DNA of 8,243 nt from NCBI GenBank assembly GCA_031269635.1, contig JAISYY010000335.1, positions 1-8,243 of the forward strand, in the 5' to 3' direction. Positions 1 to 7,023 of this stretch are shown here, piece after piece (positions within the stretch are counted from its first letter, which is position 1; each line of letters opens with the position of its first letter). The DNA comes from Tannerella sp. GTDB taxonomy: Bacteria > Bacteroidota > Bacteroidia > Bacteroidales > Tannerellaceae. The translations under genes and the position numbers were made by a program. The notes under the pieces were generated by a model. The model did no database searches. It saw nothing but the letters and a program-made list of their open reading frames with translations, and was not told the origin of the DNA.

Positions 1-286
1 CGGGAATCTCTACCGGATACTGGAAGCTGAGGAACAGGCCTTCACGGCTGCGGTCTTCCGGCGATAGCGTTAATAAGTCTTTCCCTTTGTACGTCACGGT
101 TCCTTCCGTTACCATGAAGGCCGGATTGCCGACGAGCACGCTGCTCAGCGTACTTATGCCCGACCCGTTGGGCCCCATGACGGCGTGTACTTCCCCGGCC
201 CGAACCGTGAGATGGATACCTTTTAATATCTCTTTACCGTCTATTCCTGCGTGCAGGTTTTTTATTTCCAATAATATCTTTTCCAT
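1..286 (-). CDS. sufC: SufC, Fe-S cluster assembly ATPase (N-terminal part, cut by window edge)
   Basis: SufC is the cytoplasmic ABC-type ATPase of the SufBCD scaffold, which drives the conformational change needed for Fe-S cluster assembly on SufB/SufD. Only the first 95 codons are here; the gene runs off the left edge. The ATG at 286-284 opens a reading frame starting MEKILLEIKNL, as expected for this family. Residues 37-48 read MGPNGSGISTLS, the Walker A region, and residues near 88-93 read LSFQYP, the Q-loop of SufC. The oddity is residue 44: the codon at 157-155 is ATA (Ile), where the Walker A motif GPNGSGKST has its invariant lysine. The rest of the visible protein reads as normal SufC without frameshift, so this is either a one-base error (AAA to ATA) or a real loss of a catalytic residue. 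The upstream neighbour sufB supports the assignment. The signature motif and Walker B lie outside the window. Confidence 0.93.
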   Translation of the reverse strand, partial: MEKILLEIKNLHAGIDGKEILKGIHLTVRAGEVHAVMGPNGSGISTLSSVLVGNPAFMVTEGTVTYKGKDLLTLSPEDRSREGLFLSFQYPVEIP

Positions 287-310
287 TTAGTGATACGAAA
301 TTAATAACAT

Positions 311-454
311 TTAAAGTTTATATGAAAAAAACATGCGGGAGATAAAAAAATCTCCCGAGTGGCGGTTTTCACTTCTCGTGAGGCAAAAAAAAATCTCTTG
401 AGAGTTTTCCGCCCCTTTTTGCCCTGTGTTTACATTTTTTGTTTTTTCCATCAT
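311..454 (-). CDS. Possible 47-codon small ORF between sufB and sufC (doubtful)
   Basis: An ATG begins on the base right after the sufB TGA, and the frame stays open for 47 codons to a TAA 24 bases before the sufC start. The product would begin MMEKTKNVNTGQKG and end MFFSYKL. It has no domain that I recognise, no clear signal peptide or membrane segment, and several Phe-Phe pairs that come from T-runs. The terminator-like hairpin lies inside its second half. Placement directly behind sufB would allow translational coupling. However, a T-rich structured spacer can stay open by chance, and the reading frame could be a by-product of the RNA structure. I list it only so that it is not lost; I consider a non-coding spacer more likely. 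Confidence 0.18.
   Translation of the reverse strand: MMEKTKNVNTGQKGAENSQEIFFCLTRSENRHSGDFFISRMFFSYKL
325..357 (-). terminator. Terminator-like hairpin between sufB and sufC
   Basis: In the direction of transcription an 8-bp perfect stem (CGGGAGAT at 357-350 paired with ATCTCCCG at 343-336, loop of six T) is followed by four bases (CATG) and then seven T (331-325). This has the form of an intrinsic terminator, although the gap before the T-run makes it weaker than the ideal. It lies inside the suf cluster, so it may attenuate transcription of sufC and the genes behind it, or stabilise the 3' end of a sufB message. No convincing new promoter follows before sufC; the best candidate (TTTC, 20 bp, TAATTTCG at 327-296) departs from the Bacteroidota consensus in both boxes. 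Confidence 0.5.
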
Positions 455-1969
455 TCATCCCACGCTTCCTTCCAAAGAAATGGCTAATAATTTCTGCGCT
501 TCGACGGCAAATTCCAGCGGCAGTTTATTCATCACCTCACGGGCATAACCGCCCACGATGAGGCTTACGGCCTTCTCCGTATCTATGCCGCGCTGGTTAC
601 AGTAGAAAAGTTGCTCTTCGTTGATTTTCGACGTCGTAGCTTCATGTTCCACTATGGCTGTTTCATTTTGAATATCGGCATACGGGAACGTATGCGCCCC
701 GCAGGCGTCGCTAAGCAGCAAACTGTCGCACTGGCTGTGATTGCGGGCATTTTCCGCGCGGGGAGCAATTTTCACTAATCCGCGATAGCTGTTTTGACTG
801 TATCCGGCGGAGATGCCTTTTGAAACGATTGTACTGCGAGTGTTACGGCCGAGGTGAATCATTTTCGTTCCCGTATCGGCCTGTTGGCGGTGGTTGGTCA
901 CCGCAACGGAATAAAATTCGCCGACGGAATTGTCTCCTGCCAGGATGCACGACGGATATTTCCAAGTGATGGCCGATCCCGTTTCTACCTGCGTCCACGA
1001 GATTTTGCTGCCTTCCCCTTTACAAAGTCCGCGCTTGGTTACGAAATTGTATATGCCGCCATTCCCTTCCTTATCGCCCGGATACCAGTTCTGAACCGTG
1101 GAATATTTCACTTCGGCGCGGTCGTGCGCAATAATTTCCACGATAGCCGCATGAAGCTGGTTTTCGTCGCGCCGGGGAGCCGTGCAGCCTTCCAGGTAGC
1201 TGACATACGAATCGTCGCCGGCAACGATAAGCGTACGCTCGAACTGTCCGGTATTTGCCGCATTTATACGGAAATAGGTGCTCAATTCCATCGGGCAGCG
1301 TATGCCTTCGGGTATATAAACAAAAGAGCCGTCCGAGAAAACGGCGGAATTGAGTGCGGCAAAGAAGTTGTCACGATAAGCAACAACGCTGCCCATATAT
1401 TTCCGTACCAGATCGGGATGTTGTTTCACCGCTTCGCTGAACGAACAGAAAATGATTCCTTTTTCCGCAAGCATTTCTTGATATGTGGTTCTTACCGAAA
1501 CGCTGTCCATTATCGCGTCGACGGCCATTCCTTTCGTCGCGCCGGCGGCCGTTCCGTTTTCCGCATCGTTTGCGCCGGCGGTTTCGTCGACGGTCACTCC
1601 GCTCAATATCTTTTGTTCATAAAGAGGTATTCCCAGCCGGTCAAAAGTTTTCAGCAACTCCGGATCGACTTCGTCAAGGCTTTTCGGCCCATCTTTTTTC
1701 TTCGGAGCGGCATAATAAATGATATCCTGATAATCAATGGGAGGAATATTCAAATGCGCCCATGCCGGCATTTCCAGCGTTTGCCAATAGCGGAACGCCT
1801 CCAGGCGAAAATCAAGTAACCACGCAGGTTCTTCCTTTTTCGAGGATATTGTGCGTATAACGTCTTCATCCAGTCCGCGGCGAATCACTTCCGTTTCTAC
1901 GTTTGACGTAAAACCGTATTTATATTCACCGGAAGTTAGTTCGTTAAATAAGTCATCCTGTTCTTCCAT
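455..1969 (-). CDS. sufB: SufB, Fe-S cluster scaffold protein
   Basis: SufB forms the cytoplasmic SufBC2D complex with SufC and SufD, receives sulfur and builds nascent Fe-S clusters. The product is full length: the N-terminal part has the family's SSKKEEPAWLLDFRL and KKKDGPKSLDEVDPELL segments, the middle has the beta-helix core (SDGSFVYIPEG, STYFRINAANTGQFERT, SYLEGCTAP, STVQNWYPGD), and the end is AVEAQKLLAISLEGSVG. Counting from the upstream TTG, Cys422 in SQCDS and Glu451 in EHEATTS appear to match the E. coli cluster-site residues Cys405 and Glu434, by my own counting. The start is chosen at the ATG at 1969 (504 residues), because the longer frame begins with a TTG at 1993 that overlaps the TGA of the preceding gene and adds MILKIYRI, which I do not expect in the family. 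Odd: 23 extra low-complexity residues (about 134-156 in the longer numbering) lie between EQKILSGV and AVDAIMDSVSV, which are normally nearly contiguous. Confidence 0.96.
   Translation of the reverse strand: MEEQDDLFNELTSGEYKYGFTSNVETEVIRRGLDEDVIRTISSKKEEPAWLLDFRLEAFRYWQTLEMPAWAHLNIPPIDYQDIIYYAAPKKKDGPKSLDEVDPELLKTFDRLGIPLYEQKILSGVTVDETAGANDAENGTAAGATKGMAVDAIMDSVSVRTTYQEMLAEKGIIFCSFSEAVKQHPDLVRKYMGSVVAYRDNFFAALNSAVFSDGSFVYIPEGIRCPMELSTYFRINAANTGQFERTLIVAGDDSYVSYLEGCTAPRRDENQLHAAIVEIIAHDRAEVKYSTVQNWYPGDKEGNGGIYNFVTKRGLCKGEGSKISWTQVETGSAITWKYPSCILAGDNSVGEFYSVAVTNHRQQADTGTKMIHLGRNTRSTIVSKGISAGYSQNSYRGLVKIAPRAENARNHSQCDSLLLSDACGAHTFPYADIQNETAIVEHEATTSKINEEQLFYCNQRGIDTEKAVSLIVGGYAREVMNKLPLEFAVEAQKLLAISLEGSVG
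1516..1593. repeat. Direct repeats bounding the extra segment in sufB
   Basis: The 9-mer CGTCGACGG occurs at 1516-1524 and again at 1585-1593, exactly 69 bases (23 codons) apart. Between them a 10-mer GCGCCGGCGG occurs at 1539-1548 and 1572-1581, 33 bases (11 codons) apart. These coincide with the stretch of SufB that seems to be additional to the family, and both spacings are multiples of three. The pattern suggests in-frame growth by duplication or slippage. The repeats are short and GC-rich, so chance similarity is not excluded. Confidence 0.5.
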
Positions 1970-1989
1970 TATCCGATAAATTTTTAAGA

Positions 1990-2487
1990 TCAAATGATCG
2001 GTTCAAAAATATTTCCGGGGAAGATTGTGGGGATTATACTTTTTATGTAAAAATAAAGGCAGGATTCTACTTTTATCTCCCGTGACAGTATTACGGAGTT
2101 ATGATCAAACATCTCTATAACATTCAGCACAAGACTTATAAACAGTACCATCATCAACACCCCAAAAAATCCTCCCGCGATATGGTTAAAGATACTCAAC
2201 GGAGTCACACTGATCACACGGTGAATGATAATTCCTGCCAGTATGATGAATCCGACAATCAGCATAAATCCCAAAATATAACTTACCATCACCGTTATCT
2301 GCGGCGAAAACCATTTCATATCCGTCAGGTAACCGCGAACCCATTCGGCAGAACCCGCACACAAGTATATGCCGGCAATCACCGCCACAAGTGACGCTAC
2401 CTGCTTGATTATCCCGTCGAACAGACCTTTTATCAATCCGACTCCTGCAAGGCATAAAATCACGATGTCCAGCCAATTCATTTCCAT
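1990..2487 (-). CDS. CvpA-family integral membrane protein
   Basis: A 165-residue protein with four predicted membrane segments at about residues 6-25, 28-48, 63-88 and 101-125. The opening MNWLDIVILCLAGVGLIKGLFDGIIKQ is typical of the CvpA family, with a first helix followed by a G-x-x-x-G-type stretch, and so is the HIAGGFFGVLMM stretch starting the last helix. CvpA was named for a need in colicin V production in E. coli; the biochemical role of the family is unresolved. The C-terminal 40 residues are soluble and I recognise nothing in them. The start is the ATG at 2487, 6 bases behind infB; an in-frame ATG two codons later (2481) is equally usable. Its TGA overlaps a TTG that could serve as an alternative sufB start. 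Its place between infB and sufB matches the arrangement I know from other Bacteroidales and suggests cotranscription. Confidence 0.87.
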   Translation of the reverse strand: MEMNWLDIVILCLAGVGLIKGLFDGIIKQVASLVAVIAGIYLCAGSAEWVRGYLTDMKWFSPQITVMVSYILGFMLIVGFIILAGIIIHRVISVTPLSIFNHIAGGFFGVLMMVLFISLVLNVIEMFDHNSVILSREIKVESCLYFYIKSIIPTIFPGNIFEPII

Positions 2488-2493
2488 TTGTTA

Positions 2494-5400
2494 TTATAAT
2501 GTTTTCTTTATCTCTACCTGATCAAACGGTTCGATGATATCACCAACCTGTATATCATTATAATTATTGACATAAATTCCACAATCCTGACCGGTAACAG
2601 CTTCTTTCGCTTCATCCTTGAAACGTTTCAACGATCCCAGTTCGCCGGTATGAACAACGATACCGTCCCGAACGACGCGCACCTTGTTTGTGCGTTTAAT
2701 CTTGCCTTCTTTGACGATACATCCGGCGATTGTCCCGACCTTGGATATTTTGAATACCTGCAATACTTCCACCTCGCCGCATATATCTTCGCGTATTTCC
2801 GGCGACAGCATGCCTTCCATTGCATCCTTGACGTCGTTTATAGCGTCATATATGATCGAATACAGGCGCAGTTCGACGCCTTCGTTTTCGGCCAGGCGGC
2901 GGGCCTGTGCGGAGGGGCGTACCTGGAATCCGATGATAACGGCGTCGGCCGTTTCGGCGAGCGATATGTCCGATTCCGAAATTTGGCCGACCGCTTTATG
3001 GATAACGTTTACCTGTATCTCCTCCGTAGAGAGTTTTATCAATGAATCGGACAATGCTTCGACGGAGCCGTCAACATCGCCTTTTACAATAATATTCAGT
3101 TCGTGGAAATCGCCCAAAGCGCGGCGGCGTCCGAGTTCTTCAAGACCGAAACGTTTTTGCGTACGGAGTCCCAGTTCGCGCTGTAACTGTTCGCGGCGCG
3201 AAGCGATCTCACGCGCTTCCTGTTCCGTTTCGAGGACGTTGAATGTATCTCCGGCCTGCGGCGCTCCGTCAAGGCCGAGTATGATGGCCGGTTCCGACGG
3301 GCCGGCATGTTCTATTCGCTGGTTGCGTTCGTTGAACATCGCCTTGATGCGTCCGAAATGCGTCCCCGCCAATACGACGTCGCCCTGTTTCAACATTCCG
3401 TTACTCACGAGAACGGTTGAAACAAATCCCCGTCCTTTATCAAGCGACGATTCGATAATGGTTCCTACAGCCTTGCGTGCGGGATTCGCCTTCAGTTCCA
3501 GCAGATCCGCTTCAAGCAATACTTTTTCAAGCAAATCGGGCACACCAATTCCTTGTTTGGCCGAGATTTCCTGGCATTGATATTTGCCGCCCCAGTCTTC
3601 CACCAGATAGTTCATATTGGCCAGTTCTTCCCTGATTTTTTCAGGATTGGCGTGCGGCTTGTCAATCTTGTTTATTGCAAATACAATAGGAATACCTGCC
3701 GCCGATGCATGATTAATCGCTTCGACCGTCTGCGGCATCACATTATCGTCTGCCGCCACGATAATAATAGCCAGATCCGTCGCTTTCGCTCCCCGTGCAC
3801 GCATGGCCGTAAACGCTTCATGTCCAGGCGTATCTAAAAATGTTATGTGACGTCCATTCGGCAACGCAACATTGTATGCTCCTATATGCTGTGTGATTCC
3901 TCCCGCTTCGCCGGCGATCACATTTGTTTTACGTATATTATCAAGCAATGAGGTTTTGCCGTGGTCAACATGACCCATTACCGTGATGATGGGCGGACGG
4001 GGCACCAAATCTTCTTCTTTATCAATTTCTTCCGTTATTGCTTCAATTACTTCCGCGCTTACATATTCGGTCGTAAAGCCAAATTCTTCCGCAACGATGT
4101 TAATCGTTTCCGCATCTAAGCGCTGGTTTATAGATACCATGATGCCAATACTCATACAGGTGGATATAACCTTCGTAACCGGCACATTCATCATATTGGC
4201 AAGATCATTGGCCGTGACAAATTCGGTAAGTTTCAACACTTTGCTTTCCCGTTTTTCAACTTCGAGCAATTCCTGTTCACGGTGTGCGGCGGCATCGCGT
4301 TTTTCACGGCGATACTTTGCACCTTTTCCTTTCGAACTTTTATTTGTCAGGCGCGCCAGCGTTTCTTTAATCTGTTTCTGTACGTCTTCTTCGTTCACTT
4401 CAGCGCGGACAGGTCTTTTTATACGCTGTTTCGGCTTATCATCCCTGCGTGTATTTGTCCCCTGCGTATTATTGATATCGACACGTTCTTTCTTGATACG
4501 TTTACGTTTATGTTTGTTTGCACTTTCGGCGGAAGATGCGCTTTCGGCCGGTTTCACAAGCGTATTTTTGCGTTCGCCGCTCTTGTTGGGCTGTGTGGTA
4601 TGTGCTTTCCGCTGTTCCAGGAATTTCCCCCTGCGTTCCTCACGTTCGCGTTTTTTTTCTTCCTTCGTCTTTTTGCGAGGACTTGTAGCCTGATTTATAG
4701 CGGATAGATCAATCTTGCCGGTAACTTTAATATTAGGCTCAATAAGAGGTTTGGTAAGACGGAAGATTTCTTCTTCCCCCTCTTCTTTCTTAACGTTTAC
4801 AGCCGGTTCTTTTTTCTGGACAGTAATTTTTTTCTCTGTTACCGGTTTTTTTTCAGGTTCTGCTTTTGATTTGAATCCGGTTTCCTCCGGTTTTTGTTCC
4901 GGTTTAGGCTCCGGCGCCGGTTTCTGTTCGACCTCCTGTTCAATTTTCGGTTCCTGCCCGGCTTCCGGTTTTTGTTCCGGTTTGAGGACTGATACCGGTT
5001 CCTGTCCGGTTTCCGGTTTCACTTCCGGTTCCGGTTCCGGTTCCGGTTTTGGTTCGGATTTTACTTCCTGTTTCTTTTCTTCGGCAACGACTTTAGTTGT
5101 ATCAATTTCGGAAACAGGATTTTCCGCCGGGGTATCCGGTTTCGCCTTTGATTCCGGAGTAACAGCGCTCTTGTCGGGAGTTTCTACGACTGCAACAGCC
5201 ACTTTTTCTTTCTCAACTGCAGGTATATCCGGTTTATCTGTTTTTTTTACGAACGATTCTCCTGAAGATTTACCCTCCGTCTTTAGAGACAGCGGTTTCG
5301 GCTTAAACGTTTTCCCATCCAGGTCAATCTTGCCTTTGGTTGTGATTTTAGGTTTAATATCGTCTGGAATTTTAGTTTTTATTTCTTCTATTTCCTGAGG

Positions 5401-5628
5401 TTTCGGTTTTTCTTTCAGGGGCGGTGTTCCAAACACAGGTTTGGTTATTATCTTCTCTTTTATCGACAAACCTTTACCGAACTCCTTTATTAGCAGATCA
5501 AACTGTTCGTCCGTAATCTTAACATTGGGATTGCTTTCAACCTCATGGCCTTTCTTATTGAGGAATTCCACTACCGTGGTCAATCCCACATTCAAGTCTT
5601 TAATTACTTTATTTAATTTTACAGGCAT
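2494..5628 (-). CDS. infB: Translation initiation factor IF-2
   Basis: IF2 is the GTPase that brings fMet-tRNA to the 30S subunit and promotes joining of the 50S. The product has 1044 residues, longer than E. coli IF2 (about 890) but fitting Bacteroidales. Order of parts: an IF2_N-type helical domain (about 1-50); a disordered Lys/Glu/Pro-rich stretch (about 60-290) with KPEQKPE at 216-222 and 242-248; a basic stretch rich in K/R/E (about 315-450); a second IF2_N-like domain (about 465-525); the GTPase domain with G1 GHVDHGKT (552-559), G2 GGITQHIG (576-583), G3 DTPGH (599-603), G4 NKID (653-656) and G5 SAK (689-691); then domains II, III and the fMet-tRNA-binding IV, ending near EPFDQVEIKKTL. 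All GTPase motifs are intact. The ATG at 5628 follows nusA by 51 bases through an A-rich leader with no Shine-Dalgarno sequence, usual for this phylum. Confidence 0.98.
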   Translation of the reverse strand: MPVKLNKVIKDLNVGLTTVVEFLNKKGHEVESNPNVKITDEQFDLLIKEFGKGLSIKEKIITKPVFGTPPLKEKPKPQEIEEIKTKIPDDIKPKITTKGKIDLDGKTFKPKPLSLKTEGKSSGESFVKKTDKPDIPAVEKEKVAVAVVETPDKSAVTPESKAKPDTPAENPVSEIDTTKVVAEEKKQEVKSEPKPEPEPEPEVKPETGQEPVSVLKPEQKPEAGQEPKIEQEVEQKPAPEPKPEQKPEETGFKSKAEPEKKPVTEKKITVQKKEPAVNVKKEEGEEEIFRLTKPLIEPNIKVTGKIDLSAINQATSPRKKTKEEKKREREERRGKFLEQRKAHTTQPNKSGERKNTLVKPAESASSAESANKHKRKRIKKERVDINNTQGTNTRRDDKPKQRIKRPVRAEVNEEDVQKQIKETLARLTNKSSKGKGAKYRREKRDAAAHREQELLEVEKRESKVLKLTEFVTANDLANMMNVPVTKVISTCMSIGIMVSINQRLDAETINIVAEEFGFTTEYVSAEVIEAITEEIDKEEDLVPRPPIITVMGHVDHGKTSLLDNIRKTNVIAGEAGGITQHIGAYNVALPNGRHITFLDTPGHEAFTAMRARGAKATDLAIIIVAADDNVMPQTVEAINHASAAGIPIVFAINKIDKPHANPEKIREELANMNYLVEDWGGKYQCQEISAKQGIGVPDLLEKVLLEADLLELKANPARKAVGTIIESSLDKGRGFVSTVLVSNGMLKQGDVVLAGTHFGRIKAMFNERNQRIEHAGPSEPAIILGLDGAPQAGDTFNVLETEQEAREIASRREQLQRELGLRTQKRFGLEELGRRRALGDFHELNIIVKGDVDGSVEALSDSLIKLSTEEIQVNVIHKAVGQISESDISLAETADAVIIGFQVRPSAQARRLAENEGVELRLYSIIYDAINDVKDAMEGMLSPEIREDICGEVEVLQVFKISKVGTIAGCIVKEGKIKRTNKVRVVRDGIVVHTGELGSLKRFKDEAKEAVTGQDCGIYVNNYNDIQVGDIIEPFDQVEIKKTL
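4886..5046. repeat. Low-complexity Pro-Glu-Lys repeat region inside infB
   Basis: An exact 20-base direct repeat lies at 4886-4905 and 4964-4983, 78 bases (26 codons) apart, and four tandem copies of the hexamer TTCCGG (CCGGAA on the coding strand, Pro-Glu) lie at 5023-5046. Further degenerate copies fill the space between. All units keep the reading frame, so gain or loss of copies would change the length of the disordered linker of IF2 without breaking it. The same repeats keep the opposite strand free of stops and create a long spurious antisense ORF there. Confidence 0.7.
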
Positions 5629-5679
5629 ATATAATTTTATTTTTTTTGTCGGTTTATTTATCTCTCAGAGTTTAAATAA

Positions 5680-7014
5680 TCAAGGCTGAGGCATATCGCC
5701 GGGTTCTTCCGCCGTCACATCGGGAATACGTTCTTCCTGTGTATTATTATTGATTTCCTCCTCCTCAAATTCAGCCGACAGGATACGGTATACATCTTTG
5801 ACCGTCTGTTCTTCGAGGTCTGCACGTTCCATAATATCTTCGGGCGATATTGCCAGAACAGCTTTAGCCGTATTGCATCCTAAAGATTTCAGGGCGTCAA
5901 TGACCCATCCGTCGATTTCATCAATAAATTCATCCAGGTAAATATCTTCTTCGTCCGCATCGTCTATATCGCGGAATACATCTATTTTGTAATCGGTCAG
6001 CATACAGGCAAGTTTGATGTTCATCCCTCCTTTGCCGATGGCAAGCGATACTTCTTCCGGGCGGAGGAATACTTCCGCCGTTTTCTCTTCCTCGTTAACG
6101 TGTATCGAAGATATTTTCGCCGGGCTTAATGAACGCCGGATAAACAGCGAGGTATTTGAAGTAAAATTTATAACGTCGATGTTTTCATTACGCAACTCAT
6201 GGACGATCCCGCGTATGCGCGAGCCTTTCATACCGACGCAGGCGCCTACCGGGTCTATGCGGTCGTCATACGATTCAACCGCAATTTTAGCGCGTTCGCC
6301 GGGAATACGCGCAATGGCTTTTATCGTGATCAGGCCATCGTTTATTTCCGGCACCTCAAGCTCGAACAAACGTTGCAAAAACACGTTGCTGGTACGCGAA
6401 AGAATGATTCTCGGATTGTTGTTCTCATTCGTTACATCTTTGATGATGGCGCGTACGGCTTCGCCTTTCCGGAAAAAATCCGAAGGGATTTGCTCCGGTT
6501 TAGGGAGTAACAAGTCATTCCCTTCATCATCGAGCAACAGGATTTCTTTTTTCCAGATCTGATAAACTTCGGCCGAAACAATCGTGCCGATATGTTCCTT
6601 ATAGCGGGAAAAGAGGTTGTCTTTCTGCAACTCCAGGATTTTGGCTGCGAGCGTCTGGCGCAGGTTCAGGATCGCGCGTCTACCGAATTTTTCAAAGTGA
6701 ACCTCGTCCGTCACTTCCTCGCCAACCTCACAATCAGGATCCATGTCAAGCGCCTCGCTCAATGTCACCTGCAGGTTTGGATCTTCCAGACGGCCGTCGG
6801 GAACTACCGTCCGGTTACGCCATATTTCAAAATCTCCTTTTTCGGGATTTATAATAATATCGTAGTTTTCGTCCGTACCGAACATCTTAGCAATAACATT
6901 GCGAAACGATTCTTCCAATACGTTAATCATCGTCTCTTTATCAATATTCTTAAGATCCTTAAATTCCGCCAGCGTGTCAATCATGCTGATCGTTTCTTCT
7001 TTTCTTCTCGCCAT
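5680..7014 (-). CDS. nusA: Transcription termination/antitermination factor NusA
   Basis: NusA binds RNA polymerase and nascent RNA and governs pausing, intrinsic termination and antitermination. The 444-residue product has the N-terminal polymerase-binding domain (about 1-130, including the KFGRRAILNLRQTL helix), an S1 RNA-binding domain (about 138-205, ending PRIILSRT), KH1 (about 210-285, with a GMKG loop at 261-264 in the VGACVGMKGSRI segment) and KH2 (about 290-350, with GKGG at 327-330). A helical C-terminal region (about 360-415, AKAVLAISPEDIMERADLEE) resembles one helix-hairpin-helix unit; the duplicated acidic repeats of E. coli NusA are absent, as in most non-proteobacterial NusA. 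It ends in a short acidic tail. The start at 7014 (MARRKEETISMID) is 9 bases after rimP. Coupling with rimP and infB is the classic arrangement in bacteria. In E. coli NusA is reported to act on expression of its own operon; whether that holds here cannot be seen. Confidence 0.98.
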   Translation of the reverse strand: MARRKEETISMIDTLAEFKDLKNIDKETMINVLEESFRNVIAKMFGTDENYDIIINPEKGDFEIWRNRTVVPDGRLEDPNLQVTLSEALDMDPDCEVGEEVTDEVHFEKFGRRAILNLRQTLAAKILELQKDNLFSRYKEHIGTIVSAEVYQIWKKEILLLDDEGNDLLLPKPEQIPSDFFRKGEAVRAIIKDVTNENNNPRIILSRTSNVFLQRLFELEVPEINDGLITIKAIARIPGERAKIAVESYDDRIDPVGACVGMKGSRIRGIVHELRNENIDVINFTSNTSLFIRRSLSPAKISSIHVNEEEKTAEVFLRPEEVSLAIGKGGMNIKLACMLTDYKIDVFRDIDDADEEDIYLDEFIDEIDGWVIDALKSLGCNTAKAVLAISPEDIMERADLEEQTVKDVYRILSAEFEEEEINNNTQEERIPDVTAEEPGDMPQP

Positions 7015-7023
7015 AATTTTTTA

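Noticed and set aside
87..290. Plus-strand ORF of 67 codons
   Set aside because: Antisense to the N-terminal part of sufC, which is recognisable from its Walker A region and Q-loop.
296..327. Promoter candidate TTTC-N20-TAATTTCG before sufC
   Set aside because: Spacing fits the Bacteroidota consensus but both boxes have a mismatch and the leader would be only about 6 bases. A/T-rich sequence gives such matches by chance.
1516..1593. Repeats in sufB as a mobile element or CRISPR remnant
   Set aside because: Only two short copies of each unit, no terminal inverted repeats or transposase, and the frame is kept; slippage or duplication explains it more simply.
854..1819. Plus-strand ORF of 321 codons
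   Set aside because: It lies wholly antisense to sufB, which is a confident conserved gene. The predicted product is rich in Arg/Phe/Ile with no domain I recognise, as expected of a shadow frame.
2684..3580. Plus-strand ORF of 298 codons
   Set aside because: Antisense to the conserved C-terminal domains and part of the GTPase domain of IF2; Ser/Arg-rich with no family resemblance.
4715..5398. Plus-strand ORF of 227 codons, rich in Ser/Gly/Phe and looking repeat-like
   Set aside because: It is the complement of the Pro-Glu-Lys repeats of infB; CCGGAA repeats read back as Ser-Gly and Phe repeats. Low complexity on one strand keeps the other open.
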